Position numbers and translations under genes: made by a program. From Neocallimastix lanati (nom. inval.) (lineage: Eukaryota; Neocallimastigomycota; Neocallimastigomycetes; Neocallimastigales; Neocallimastigaceae): a DNA stretch of 64,000 nucleotides. Below the pieces are notes generated by a model, which did no database searches, had not been told where the DNA came from, and saw only the letters and a list, made by a program, of their open reading frames with translations. The stretch spans positions 910,001 through 974,000 of the forward strand of contig JACVTC010000070.1 of NCBI GenBank assembly GCA_016946835.1, read 5' to 3'. Of this stretch, positions 32,827-45,132 are shown piece after piece. How positions within the stretch are numbered: the stretch's first letter is position 1; each line of letters begins with the position of its first letter.

Positions 32827-35800
32827 TTAAGTTTTATTATCATCTTCATTATCTTCATATTCTTTTATATTTCCATCATTTTCTTTCATTTCAATAAGGC
32901 ATTTTCTTCTATTAAAAGCCATACCATACTTTATAATTTTACTAAAACTATTTGTAAATTTTTCATCATATTTTTGATTATCAATTTGGTTTATGGCTTC
33001 TTTACATGCTTTACTTAGTGAGTTCTGGTCATCTTTATCGGATACTTTAATTTCAATTATAATATATTCCTCTTTTACTTTTTTATTAGGAAAACCTATA
33101 TCAATTATACCGTATCCACTTTCTTGTTCTGCTACTAAACCTTTAACACTAAGATTAAAAAACAACTGCATTAAAAATAGTTGATATACATGTTCAGGAG
33201 GTGAACTTTCCGTCGATTCTGATGATTCTGTTGATTCTGTTGATTCTGTCGATTCTGTCGATTCCGTAGTTTTCTTTGATTTCGTTGATTTCTTTGATTT
33301 CTTTGACTTTTTTGATTTCTTTGATTTCTTTGATTTCTTTTTATTACTAATAGGGAAATGACGTGAACTAAATTGTATAAGATATTTATTTAAATTTTCA
33401 TTAATCATTTTTAAATCTTTTTCATAAATTCCATTAATAAAATTTTCTAAAACTTCACTTATTGTAAAATTGCCGTTATTGGATTTTATTACTTTGTTAT
33501 TTAATTCTTCTATTAATTTATAAAAGTTATTTAAAACTTCCTGATTTGGAATTTTATAATATATTATATCATTCGATTCCTTTGTTTCAATTAATTCATT
33601 TTTATATTTTTGAATTTCATTTGATTTCATTTTATATACTTTAGGGTCATTTGATGTATATTTTATCTTTATATCATTCATATTTTTGATGTTTTCTTTA
33701 TATTCTTCTTCATCCGCTACTGTTAAATAACCAGAAAAAAATAAAACTTTCCAGATGTCTTCATACGAAATATTTTTTCTTAAATAACTATCATCAATTC
33801 CGGAATCCTCAGAATTTGATACTTTTATTATTCTTCCACTTAATAGACTTAAAAATTCGATTTCAAAATTATAGTCATCTTTTTCAATAAGACTTTTTAG
33901 TTCGTCATTACTTCCCGTATTAACCCAATAATTAGTTAATTTATAATTTTCTTTTTTATTTACATTGTCCTTAACGAATTTCATTATAGAATATGGATTA
34001 TAAATATTTTTAACAATACCTTCATTAGAAAAACAAGAATATCCGTCATATTTTTTTTTAAGTCTTTCTTTTATTCCATCTTTTTTTTTGTTACTGTCAC
34101 TTTTTTCTTTGCTATCAGAAATATTAAAATAGGATAATATTTTATTTAATTCGTCTTCTGTAAATCCATAGCAATCACTAAAATAATCATCTTTAAGAAG
34201 TGAGCATTTAGCGAAATTATTAGCTCCTGAATTTAATTCTTTTAATCCTAAATCTAAACAACCTGTGACTATTCCAAAATGTAAAGATTTATTTCCTTTA
34301 AAAGTGTTTGAAAAAAAAGTTTTAATTGTTTTAAGCATACTTTTACTTTTTAACTTTTCAGAAAAAATTTTATCGTATTCATCAATTAAAATAATACATC
34401 TTCTTTTATAAAACTCTTTTAAACACGTACATAAAAATTTTATGGTATTTTGTAATATTACACCATCTGACTTTTGTTCAATTTTATTCCATTCTTCCTG
34501 TTGAATCTCACTTAATTTGTTAAAATCAATTCTGCTTTTGTAATAAATAAATACAGAAGATATTTCTGCTTTTAGAAAGTTAATGATGGAACTACTATCC
34601 TCGCTATTATTGTTACCCATAAAATTTAAATAAATTACAGGATATTTGTGAAAATGTCTCATATTTTTTCTATCTTTGCTTACTTCTAAGCCATCAAATA
34701 CAAATTTTTTATCTTCATTTTCTATTTCATTTATCGGCTTTTCAAAAAATTCTTTAATCATACTTAAATTTATACTTTTTCCAAATCGTCTTGGTCGTGT
34801 GATCAAATAGGCATTATTTTCACTGTTAATTAATGTTGATATCATTTTCGTTTTATCAATTAAATAAAAATTTTTATTTGAAGCATCTTGGAATTCTTCC
34901 CCTGTATATGCTTTTTTTTGCATTTCTTTTTCCTTAGTTTTATTTCCATAATTTATTTCGTAAATTACATCACAAATTTTTTCATTAAAGGCTATTCCAA
35001 ATTTAATGATTTTATCATATTTCTCTTTTAATTTAATATCATCAAATTCTAAATTTTCGTTGTAATCTAAAGCTTCAATACATCCTTCTTTAACAATATC
35101 GTTATAATTAATTATAATATAAACAATATCATTTTTATTATTATTAGATTTAAGATTTTTCTTAGGAATAATTAATAATTCACGAATATTATCATTTTCT
35201 TTAAATTTTATTTCGGTATCAATTTTATATTTATCACTTATACTTAACAATGAGTAAATTATACTGTAATATTTATCTATAAATTCATTCTTATAATAAT
35301 AGTAACCGGTACTATAACCTAAATTGCTTTTTATTTTATCTTTTAGGAATTCTATAATCCTTTCTTCATCATAATTACTTGTCAATGAGTCTATAGTATT
35401 TTGTATTTTTTCAACGTTAAATAAATTTTTTTTCCATTCAAAAAATTTTTTTTTAATAAATTCTCTAACATCATTAGTACTTACTTTTAATTTTACTACT
35501 TTAAAATCAGATATTGTTGTAACAGACCTATAATCATAAATTAAATAACCATATTCAACTAATAAAGTCCAAAAAATTTCTCGATGTTTTTCTATATAAT
35601 CTTTCTTTAACATTTCATAATTTATTAATTCCGGAATTGCTTTTTCAATATATCCATATTGAAGAAGTAAATTTATATCTTTTATCATAATATAATCAAA
35701 ATTTATAAATATTTCATTAAAGAATATATTAATTTTGGAAGAAAAATCATTTACAATTTCTGTCTTTTCAATTTTTCCTTTAATATAATTCAATACACTA

Positions 35801-36000
35801 CGTAAATCATAATATTTAACTTTACAATCTTTATTATTATTATCAATGTATTTATCTACTTTATCATTATCATTCATATTATCAGATTCTATATTATTTC
35901 TGTTATTACTTTTAATATTATTATTATTATTATTACTTTTATCATTATTATTATTATCATTATCATTATTATCATTATTATCATTATTATCATTATTATC

Positions 36001-36031
<31 letters not shown>

Positions 36032-37119
36032 GTATTATTATTATCATTATTATCATTATTATCATTATTATTATTAATATTATTATCAATAAAATGAATT
36101 AAATATGTTGAAAATATAATATTTATTTCATTTGTATTATTGACATTTGTTGAATGAGTAGATGATATTTCATTTATATCATTATAGCAATATTTATCAA
36201 AAATTTCATTGTTTAATTTAAATATGGATATAAGTTTTTTCATTTCAGAATCGGTTATACTGAAATATTCATTATATTTACTACTTGTTATGGAGTAATT
36301 TCTTAAATTTATTTCTTTAAAACTATCTTCATTTACTTTTAAATTTCTTGTAATGAATGTTTTAAATAAATAACAATTATCTTCATCTTGTTTAAATATC
36401 TCCAAAAAGACATCTTTATAAAATTTATAAAATTCATTATAAAAACTAGTATTAACAGTGTTTAATATGGGTGACTCATAGTTATCTATTAATAATATTA
36501 TTTGTTTATTGAATGCTTCATTTAAACTTAAACATAGAAAAGAAATTGATTCTTTTAATTCATATAATGAAAAAATACCACTTTGAAAATTTTCCCATTG
36601 TTCTTTATCATATTTATCTAAATTTTTTAAATTAATGTTTTTATAACTTCTAAACAATTTTTTAATAAAAGATTTAAAACTTTCAATAGTTGCTTCATAC
36701 GTTTCTTCTATAATGACAGAACTAAAATCAAGATAAATTACTGGATATTTACCTTGATATTTATCAAGGTAGGTTTGGTCATCTTCCTTTTCTTTACTTA
36801 TTAATAAATTTTCAAAATATTTTTTGTTTTGAAGGTTTTGAAATTCATTTTCTTTTATGTTTTCATAATTCATTTCAAAAAAATAACGCAGCATTTTTAA
36901 ATTAGTAGTCTTTCCATATCCGGAGGGTCTAGTAACACATACTATTTCTGATTCATCCTGTAAAAATTCTTTTATTAATAAGGATTTATCAATATAAAAA
37001 TATTGACAATTAAACTTTTTTAATAAATCACTACTCTCTTTCCTTTTTTTATTTGGAGGTTCTGCTGTGGAATCCTGATTTTCATCTTCAGTTAATCGTT
37101 TTAATTTGTTTTCAGCCAT
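32827..37119 (-). CDS. double-module AAA-ATPase-like/PD-(D/E)XK nuclease protein, intact
   Basis: 1430 residues, one uninterrupted frame. Residues 21-30 (PPNKKRKESS) look like a nuclear localisation signal. Module 1: Walker A RPSGYGKTTN (64-73), KYPVIYLDF (124-132), Walker B-like ILLIDNYESP (208-217), an Asn/Asp-rich tract (345-409) and a nuclease-like end (about 583-722) in which the expected D and E-x-K positions read REL (646-648) and IINYN (669-673). Module 2: Walker A RPRRFGKSINL (775-785), KYPVIYLNF (825-833), Walker B IILIDEYD (909-916), a Lys/Ser then Thr/Glu/Ser repeat linker (1259-1305), and a nuclease domain with GIIDIGF (D1340) and IIEIKV (E1356-x-K1358). The family (predicted AAA-ATPase followed by a PD-(D/E)XK domain) is known in gut bacteria and in these fungi, mostly with a single module. 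The start is supported by the same N-terminus in the paralogue at 52187. The biochemical role is not established; ATP-dependent DNA processing or defence is inference. Confidence 0.9.
33205..33345 (-). repeat. in-frame 9-bp repeats coding (KKS)n and (TES)n
   Basis: Tandem TTTGATTTC-type repeats coding Lys-Lys-Ser, next to GATTCTGT(T/C) repeats coding Thr-Glu-Ser, in the linker before the nuclease domain. The paralogue remnant at 48360-48415 has far fewer copies, so the tract changes length quickly. Confidence 0.8.
35890..36085 (-). repeat. in-frame Asn/Asp trinucleotide tract
   Basis: ATT/ATC repeats on the plus strand code the Asn-Asp-Thr tract of module 1. At the same place the paralogue (51010-51150) has an Asn-Ser version. 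Leu-rich and Ile-rich frames seen here in other registers are artefacts of the repeat. Confidence 0.85.
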
Positions 37120-38859
37120 TTAATGATTAATTATCTTTTTTATTTTTAAATATAAAAAATTAAATAAAAAAAAAAAATTTAAATAAATCTTTTTAAAAAA
37201 ATTATAATAAAAAAAAAATAAAGTTTGTTGAATATGAAAATAAAATAAAATAAAATAGAACAAAATAAAAATAAAAATAAAAATAAAATTTATATTTATA
37301 TTTATATATAATTTTTTTTTTCTTTTTTATTTTAATTATTAAAGTAAAAAAAAAAAATTTTTTTTTGATAAAACGCAGAAACTCCCTCTTTTATATAAAA
37401 TTTTTATCCAAAAAAAAAAAAATAATGTATAAAAATTTATTACCTTTTTTATTTTTTAAAATTTTTAATTTATTTTTTATTTTTTTTTTTTTTTTCTTTT
37501 TTTTTTTTTGGATGAACAAAAATATTAAATTTTTACATAAAAATTACGAAATAAATAAAAAAAATTACGATATAAATAAATAAATAAATAAATAAATTAT
37601 TAAATAAATAAATTATAATAAACAAATAATTATGAAATAAATTAATAAATTATGAAATAAATAAATTATTAAATTTATAAATAAATTATAATAAATAAAT
37701 AAATTATAATAAACAAATAAATAAATTATGAAATTTATAAATAAATTATGAAATAAATTAATAAATTATGAAATAAATTAATAAATTATGAAATAAATAA
37801 ATAAATAAATAAATAATTAAATTATAATAAATAAATAAATAGATAAATAAATTATAATAAATAAATAAATAAATAAATAAATTATTTATAATAATAGATA
37901 AATAAATAAATAAATAAATTATAATAAATAGATAAATAAATTATAATAAATAAATAAATAAATTATAATAAATAAAGAAATTAATTATAATAAATAAATA
38001 AATAAATTATGAAATTTATAAATAAATAATGAAATAATTATTTGATAATTACAAACAAAGAAACGAAATTTTTCACACCAAATAAAAGACACACAAAAAT
38101 GTAAATAATCAATGATATTCAAATATTTTCCATTTAAAAAAAGAAAATAAAAATAAAAATGAAAATTTTAATTTTTTTTTTTTTTTTTTTTAATATATTT
38201 TATTTCAATTGTTTAATAATTCAAATCACTTTTAATAATGTTCAATTGTTAATAATTCTTTCGTTTAGAAAAAATAATAATAAAGTTTAATTTTAAGTTA
38301 TTTATTGTTATTTAATAATATTTCAAAAAAAAAAAATATATTCATTTTATAAATATTTCATTATTTATTATATTAAATAAATAAATGAATAATTGTAAAG
38401 GTATAATAATTTACTTATTAATGAAACAGTTAATCTCTTTTAGATTTATTTCTACCTATCTTGGAATCTATTATTATTCATTTATCATTTTATCTTCTTC
38501 ATTATTAAACTATAATTTTATATTGTATTTCTATAAATTATTGAAACTCTCAATCCTTTGTTTGGAAAAGAAATTATTCAATTGATCAATTACTTTCAAT
38601 TAAAACATATTATTAATAAATTACAAAAATAGCTTTATTATAAATTACATAAGCAAGTTTATTTTTTTTTTTGGTACAAAAAAAACTTAAAATTATTTTC
38701 TTTTCATCTTTTTCTTTTGATATACTTTAGTTAAATAAGAATTTTCTTTGCTTATTTTACCAAATAATTGACTTTAAATCCACATTAAATTTAAAATTAT
38801 TATTTATAATAATATTTATTTTTTAAACTTTTTATTTTTTTATTTACTCACTGAATTAA
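37120..38859. other. A+T-rich upstream region
   Basis: Contains (AAATA)n runs at 37240-37290, a poly-T stretch at 37480-37508 and the minisatellite at 37555-38040. At 38380-38585 a plus-strand open frame of 66 codons is very hydrophobic and unlikely to be a gene. No promoter element can be singled out for the AAA gene beyond A/T runs. Confidence 0.5.
37555..38040. repeat. AAATAAATTATAATAAAT minisatellite
   Basis: Tandem (AAAT)n mixed with AAATTATGAAAT and AAATTATAATAAAT words for about 480 bp. Confidence 0.85.
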
Positions 38860-40175
38860 TGTAATAATTAAAGATTTCTAAATTACTTTTAATTTTTTTT
38901 CTGACTTTTTTTAATGAATTTCTTTACATAATATGGATTATAAATGTATTTAATATTATTTCCTTCAGAAAAGAAAAAAACTGGTTATACTTTATTTTTA
39001 TTTTTATTTTTTTTTTTTTTTTTTAACTATTTTTTCTTTCTTTCCATTTTCTTTGATTTTGTTTTGTTCTTCTTTATTAGATATATTAAAATTAGATAAT
39101 AAGTTTTTCAAATTCTTCTTTTGTGAATACTTAACAATCACTAAAATAAAATTCTTTAAGAAATGAGTATTTAGTGAAATTACTAGCTCCTGAATTTAAT
39201 TAATTTAATCCTAAATCTAAACAACCTGTGACTACTTCTAAATATGAATACTTATTTTCTATTTTTTTTTTAAAATCATCTCCATAAATTATTTCATAAA
39301 TTACATCACATATTGCTTAATTAATAGTAATACATCCTTCTTTAACAATATCCTTATTATTTAAATTTATAATCACAATATAAATAATATCAGATAAATT
39401 TATTCCATGATTTTCCTTTAGAATAACTAATAATTCACTAATATTATCTATTTTCATTAAAGTTCTTTTTAATAACAACTTCATATTTATTACTTAAACT
39501 TAATTATGATTAAATTATAGTGTAACATTTATCTAAAAATTTATACTTATAATTACCGTAATCGTAACTGTAAACTAAATTATTTGTTATTGTATCTTTT
39601 ATGAATTCTATTATCCTTTCTTCATCATGATTGATTGTTAATGAATCAATAGTATTTTTTATTACTTTTTATCTTCACAAAAACTTTGTTTCCATAATAA
39701 AAATTTATTTTCATTAAATTCTCCAACATCATTAGTTTTTATTTTTAACTTTCTTACCTCTGAAATACAGTAATTATTAATGTTAATAAATTAAATTAAA
39801 TAACTATTTTTAATTAATAATGTCCAAATAATTTCTCAATGTTTGTTCATATATTCTTTCTTCAACATTTCATAATTTATTAATTTTGAAATTTTCTTTA
39901 CAATATTCCCATTTTTAAGTAGAAATTTTATATCTTTCTTCCTTATATTATCAAAATTTATAAATATTTACTTATAGAATTTATTAAATTCGTAAGAAAA
40001 ATCATTCTCCAATTCTGTCTTTTTAATTTTTTCTTTAATATAATTTATTATACTATATAAATCATAGTATTTGAATTTAAAATCTTCATTATTATTAATG
40101 TAATTTCTCACTTCATCATTATCTTTCATATTATTAGCTTTTATATTATAACTATTTTAGCTTTCATTATTATTA
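38860..40175 (-). pseudogene. AAA-ATPase-like/nuclease family fragment (unit 1, upstream copy)
   Basis: Two blocks on the minus strand match the intact gene. 39265-40175 corresponds to residues of about 400-725 (LINYEMLKK-like near 39865, RIIEFIKD near 39600, YIVIINLN near 39370). 38860-39245 corresponds to about 950-1060 (VTGCLDLGL near 39200-39235, FTKYSFLKEF near 39140-39175). The stretch between them, which would hold the module 2 Walker A and B, is absent. Many stops make it a dead copy. Confidence 0.75.
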
Positions 40176-40680
40176 TTAACAAAACCAATAAAAAAAAAAA
40201 AAAAAAAAAAAAAAATTTTTTTTTTTAATTAAAATTTTAATTAAAATTTTTTTTTTTTTTTTAATTTTTTATTTTTTTTTTATTTTTTATTTTTTTTTAT
40301 TTTTTTTTTTTTTTAATTTTTTTTAAATAATTTTAATTATTTTATTTTTTAATTTTTATAAATATCAATCATTAATATCAAAAAAATAAAAAAAAAAAAA
40401 AAAAAAGCATCAAAATAATTTACTTTATTCTATTCAATTTCTTTTTTTCAAGTCTATTTTTATTGAATAACAAAAAAGTAGTATTTTAAGAAATTCTGAA
40501 AATTTATATAATTTAAATTATTACTTAACAGTATTTATATTTTAATTATAATTATAAGTATTAATTTAACATAAAATAAATATGTTTTATCTTATTTTTA
40601 AATAAAAATACTACTATATATTATTATAAATAAATTAAAGCTATTTAAATTATCTTTTATAATAAATTTAGTATAATTAT
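40176..40680. other. A+T-rich spacer
   Basis: Starts with poly-A/poly-T and AATTAAAATTTTAATTAAAA words that match 53180-53260 behind the unit 2 fragment. It marks the outer edge of the duplication. No gene is seen. Confidence 0.6.
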
Positions 40681-40684
40681 TACA

Positions 40685-41428
40685 GTTGGCTTTATCGAAA
40701 TTTTAGAAAAGATTATCAATGTCAATTGTGTTATTAAATAACCTTATCTATATTTGATAATGTGCTTCTTTTTAATGGGAAGAGGGTTATCCGAGTCTAT
40801 ATAGTAAGAAAATATACTTGCTCTTTTTAATGTTTTTGTTATCAATATATAATATCTTTGCTTCTTAATTTTTTTTTGATAATTCTTAAGAATTATTCTT
40901 TTCTATTTTTACAACGTACTAAATATATTAACAATACTCATGGTATTTTTATATTTTTATTTTATTTAAAAATAATTTATTCTTTGCTGATCTCTCTATT
41001 TATTGTTGAATATAGCGTATTTTTTTTTTTTTTTTTTTTTTTTCTTTTCAAATGTTTGTTACTTTTAAATTTTGTTAATATATTGTTAATTAATAGTATT
41101 TGTGAAATGGTATTAGTATAGCTTTAATTATTTAGTTTAATTCCTTAGTAGAGAATCCACCTTCTTTTCATTTTGATATTTTATTAAAAACTTTTTTCTT
41201 TATTTCATAATACGACTTTATATATTTTTGATTTAATACCTTTGATTTGTAAATTGTCCACATATACGCATCTGTCATACATGAAACAAACTCTCCACTT
41301 ATTTTTCTTGAAAATATATATAGTTCAAACTAAAACTGAAAGTAATTCTTAATTTTATAAAAGTTAGATAAATAAAATGAGTTATATCACCGATCATCGT
41401 CGTTTTGACTGTTTAAAGGTCATATAAA

Positions 41429-41467
<39 letters not shown>

Positions 41468-42090
41468 TAGTTAATATCCTTGTCCAAAAATTTTTGACAC
41501 CGAGTGGAATCATAAAAATATAATCACTTATCTAGAGAGGAATTTCTAGAGATTCAGCTTTAAAGTTGAGTTGCATAACAGTTCCATTTAAATATCGATA
41601 CCATTGACAATAGGTATCGAAATTTAATAAATATAACTTCTTGGACTAAATATTTCTTATGAGAAAGAATTCATTATGATTGCCAGCTTAAGGAGACATT
41701 CAACCGAAGAGACTTTCTATTATTGAAGCCGAATACCATAAATATTATTGAATGTCTTAAAGAAAGTTCTCTAGATAAAAAGTGATTTATTAGAGTTATT
41801 TCAAAATTAAATATTAAATTAATTATATTTATGGTTAATTCATTAAGTAAAACAATCATATAAAACAAGCAAATTAAATTCAAATTTCAAAAACTCATAA
41901 ATATAAAAATTTAATTTTATCAAGGATTACCATCAAAAAAAAAAAAAAAAAAAAATAAAAATAAAAGAATCATACTCCGATATATCAAAACTTAATAAAA
42001 TACATGTTTGCCGACGATGTTCCAACTAAATATATTAATGGAGACAAAATGACCAAATTAACAAACCTAATTTTTTAACAGAACAAAAAA
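40685..42090 (+). mobile_element. copia fossil remnant, RNase H end recognisable
   Basis: Copia RNase H sequence is readable at about 41640-42085: a TEAEYHK-like motif near 41725, an AIKN-type segment near 41830, and FADDVPTKYINGDKMTK at 42003-42055, the usual copia C-terminal ADxLTKPL position. 40685-40870 resembles an LTR (ACCTTATCTATATTTGATAAT, followed by a TATATAG box) of the type also seen near 54895-55010. It is heavily broken and the limits are uncertain. Confidence 0.55.
41123..41325 (-). pseudogene. coding-like minus-strand stretch, unidentified
   Basis: The minus strand reads for about 67 codons with one stop: ISGEFVSCMTDAYMWTIYKS, then KVLNQKYIKSYYEIKKKV, and GGFSTKELN at the end. 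Its amino acid mix looks like real protein and it opposes the flanking copia remnant. I do not recognise it. It could be a piece of a DNA transposon protein or of a host gene. Confidence 0.3.
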
Positions 42091-42131
42091 AAAAAAAATA
42101 AAAATTTAAATTTAAATTTGAAAGGGAATTT

Positions 42132-42182
<51 letters not shown>

Positions 42183-42933
42183 TTTTTTTTTTTTTTTTTG
42201 ACATATATCATTTTATAATTTAAATTATAAAGTTTAATTACCTTTTATAGTTCACATTTTATTAAATTTAATTATTTTTAAATTCTTTATTTTTAATCTT
42301 CTTTATATATTTTACGCAAGCCATAATTTATATATATAAATTCATTATTTTTCATAAATGTTGTAAATGGTAATTACCTTTAATGAATTCCGTATTAATA
42401 AAATAAAGTTCAATTAATAATTATTAATTCTACATTTTCTTTTAATTACTTTATGTTTTATTTTTTATTTAAAATTGCATACAAAAGGTCCGCAAAAGTG
42501 CCAATCTTTATTATTTGAAAATTTTCATTACATTTATTAAAATATAAATTAAATATTATTTTTTATTGAAATTTAATATTTAGAAATAAAAAAAAAATAA
42601 TAAAATAAAATATAAAATAAAAAAAAAAAAAATAAATAAATAAAATATAAAAAAAAAAAGAAAATTTAAACAATTTTATCATTATTTCTATATAACATTA
42701 TTTAATAATCAAGATATTGAATTTTATTATTAATACCTAATATTAAAACTTATTTGTATTTATAATATTATTTAGTAATCAAGTTAATTAATCAAAGTTA
42801 ATAAAAGTGTAAACACTTTTAACAAGGATAATAATAAATATTTTAAAAATATTTAAAGCATTATTTTAAAAAAATATATATATATATTTTAATATTCTTA
42901 AATTTTTTTTTATATTTGTTTTCTACATTATAA

Positions 42934-42966
<33 letters not shown>

Positions 42967-43070
42967 GTTGTTTTTACAGTTATATATTATTAAAACTCTT
43001 TTTTTTTTTCTTATTATTTTTTTTTTTTATTATAATCTTTTTTATTATTTTTGTTATTAGTTAATTATAT
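42091..43070. other. A+T-rich spacer with an old flank copy
   Basis: A-run of about 45 bases (42135-42180), then moderately complex sequence. 42520-42680 matches the AAA-gene flanks at 24235-24530 and 46445-46540, so a third vestige of that unit lies here. (TAA)n at 42935-42965. Confidence 0.5.
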
Positions 43071-43231
43071 TTAATTAAAAACTAAAAATTAACTCTACAA
43101 TAATTTTTATTTTTATTTCTATTTTTTATTTACTGTAAATAATTGTAAATTATTATTTCTTTTATTATTAATATTTATTTTATTATTAATATTTATTTTA
43201 TTATTAATATTTATATTATTATTATTAATTC

Positions 43232-43274
<43 letters not shown>

Positions 43275-43530
43275 TCTATTATTATTATTATTATTATTTA
43301 TTAATTAAAAACTAAAAATTAACTCTACAATAATTTTTATTTTTATTTTTATTTTTATTTTTTATTTAGTTTGAGTAATTGTAAATTATTATTTCTATTA
43401 TTATTAATATTTCTTTTATTATTAATATTTCTTTTATTATTAATATTTATATTATTATTATTAATTCTATTATTATTATTATTTCTATTATTATTATTAT
43501 TATAATTATATCCTTTTTTTTATAGTTTAA
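43071..43530. repeat. 230-bp direct tandem duplication
   Basis: TTAATTAAAAACTAAAAATT begins at 43071 and again at 43301. Both copies continue through CTCTACAATAATTTTTATTT and TTGTAAATTATTATTTCT into ATT-rich sequence, with small differences. Confidence 0.85.
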
Positions 43531-43576
43531 TTTTTTTTATCGTTTTTATATTATTATTAGTAGTTAAAAAAAATTA

Positions 43577-43618
<42 letters not shown>

Positions 43619-43918
43619 TAATAATATAATATATTAAAATTCTTATCAATATATAAAAAAAAAATTTGATAAACTTTAATTTCGTTTTCTAGGTAGGGTA
43701 GGGTTCTCTTTTCTTCAGAAAAAAAAAAAAAAAAAATAGTTTTAGTTCGGCAGAGGGATATGATATACTTCTTTTGAACTTTTGAGATAGACTTTAGGTG
43801 GAGGTGGACCACTGGACCACTAAGGGTTTAGTGGAGTTTACTTAATTTATTTGAAGTATAGGAAGAAAGAAGAAAGCCTTAGGAAAAAGAGGGTCGATGA
43901 CTTTACCTCTAGTTTTCT

Positions 43919-43952
<34 letters not shown>

Positions 43953-45130
43953 AAGACAGTTTTTTTTTTAAAAGGGAAGGGGATGAAAAAAAAGAGTTTC
44001 TGATAAAAAAAAAAAGAGTTTTTGATAAAAAAAATTTCCTACAAAGAAAAAAAAAAAAAAAGAGAGAGAGAGCTTCAGGACAGAATTTTATTTTTTTTAC
44101 CCCAAGCAGTAGTCGAGTTCAAGTTGATTTTTTTTTTTTTTTTTTTTTTTTTAATTGTTATATATATTTTTAAATCTTTTATATTTTTTTAAATTTGTAT
44201 TATTAACCCAATCCATTCGTTTTTTTTTTTTTTTTTTTTTATTTTTTTAAATTGAAAATATGACCATAATTATTGGTTATTATGTAAAAATACTTTTATA
44301 ATTTTTTCTTTTTATATTTTGTAATGACCGTAGATTGATGACCATTCAAGTTTCTTTTTCTTATAGTTTTTAACTCAATATTTTGGTGTAGCAAAAATAA
44401 TAATATATTTCTTTATCTATTTTATTTTTTATCTTCTAACACTAATAAATATATAAAAATAATAAAAAATATAAAAATTTTTTTTTCCCAATAAATTCTA
44501 AATAAAAGAATTTTCTGAAACAAAATCAGATAATTTTTATACTTCTAAATTTAAATTTAAATTTTATTTTAACTATTTATTTTATTTTTTTTTTTTTTTA
44601 TTTTTTTTAAAATATTAACAAAATGTATTTTTTTTTTTTTTTTTTTTTTTATTTTTTTATATAAGTCCAACTTTGATGGATGCTCCATTAATGTTCAAAA
44701 AAAAAAAAAAATTTTTTTTATTATGAAAACTTTATTTAATATAGAATTGTAATACCAAAAATTTATTAAATAATAAATAAATTTTAAATTAACCACAAAA
44801 ATAAAAATTTTTTCTGTTATTTTTCCTTTTTTTTTTTTTTTTTATTTATTAAAATACAACTCTTTATTAATAAAATAAAACTTCCCTTTCTTTATATTGT
44901 ACATAAACTCAAAATTACTAAATTATAAAACTTTTTTTTTTTTTTTTTTTATTCAAGAGGTATAACTATAAAATATATAAATTTAAATGTCAGATAAATA
45001 AAGCCACAATTTATAATAATAAGAAAGAAAGTATATAATCAAAAGTCAAAGACATATAAATTTAAAATATCACAAAATAAAAGAAATTAATTAAAAAAAA
45101 AAAAAAAAAATTAAATTATATAAAAATTGA
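43531..45130. other. spacer; less A+T-rich island at 43.68-44.13 kb
   Basis: A 41-base A-run (43578-43610 region), then ordinary-composition sequence (43680-43915 and 44075-44130) containing GGTAGGGTAGGGTT and GGTGGAGGTGGACCACTGGA. The only minus-strand frame (43618-43812) has no recognisable domain. The remainder is T-run-rich DNA. Confidence 0.4.
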
Positions 45131-45132
45131 AA

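Noticed and set aside
35846-36097. Leu-rich plus-strand and Ile-rich minus-strand open frames (also 50944-51162)
   Set aside because: They are other-frame readings of the ATT/ATC trinucleotide tracts inside the two AAA genes.
43690-43710. Telomere-like GGTAGGGTAGGGTT
   Set aside because: Only two imperfect repeats inside a longer unrelated sequence.
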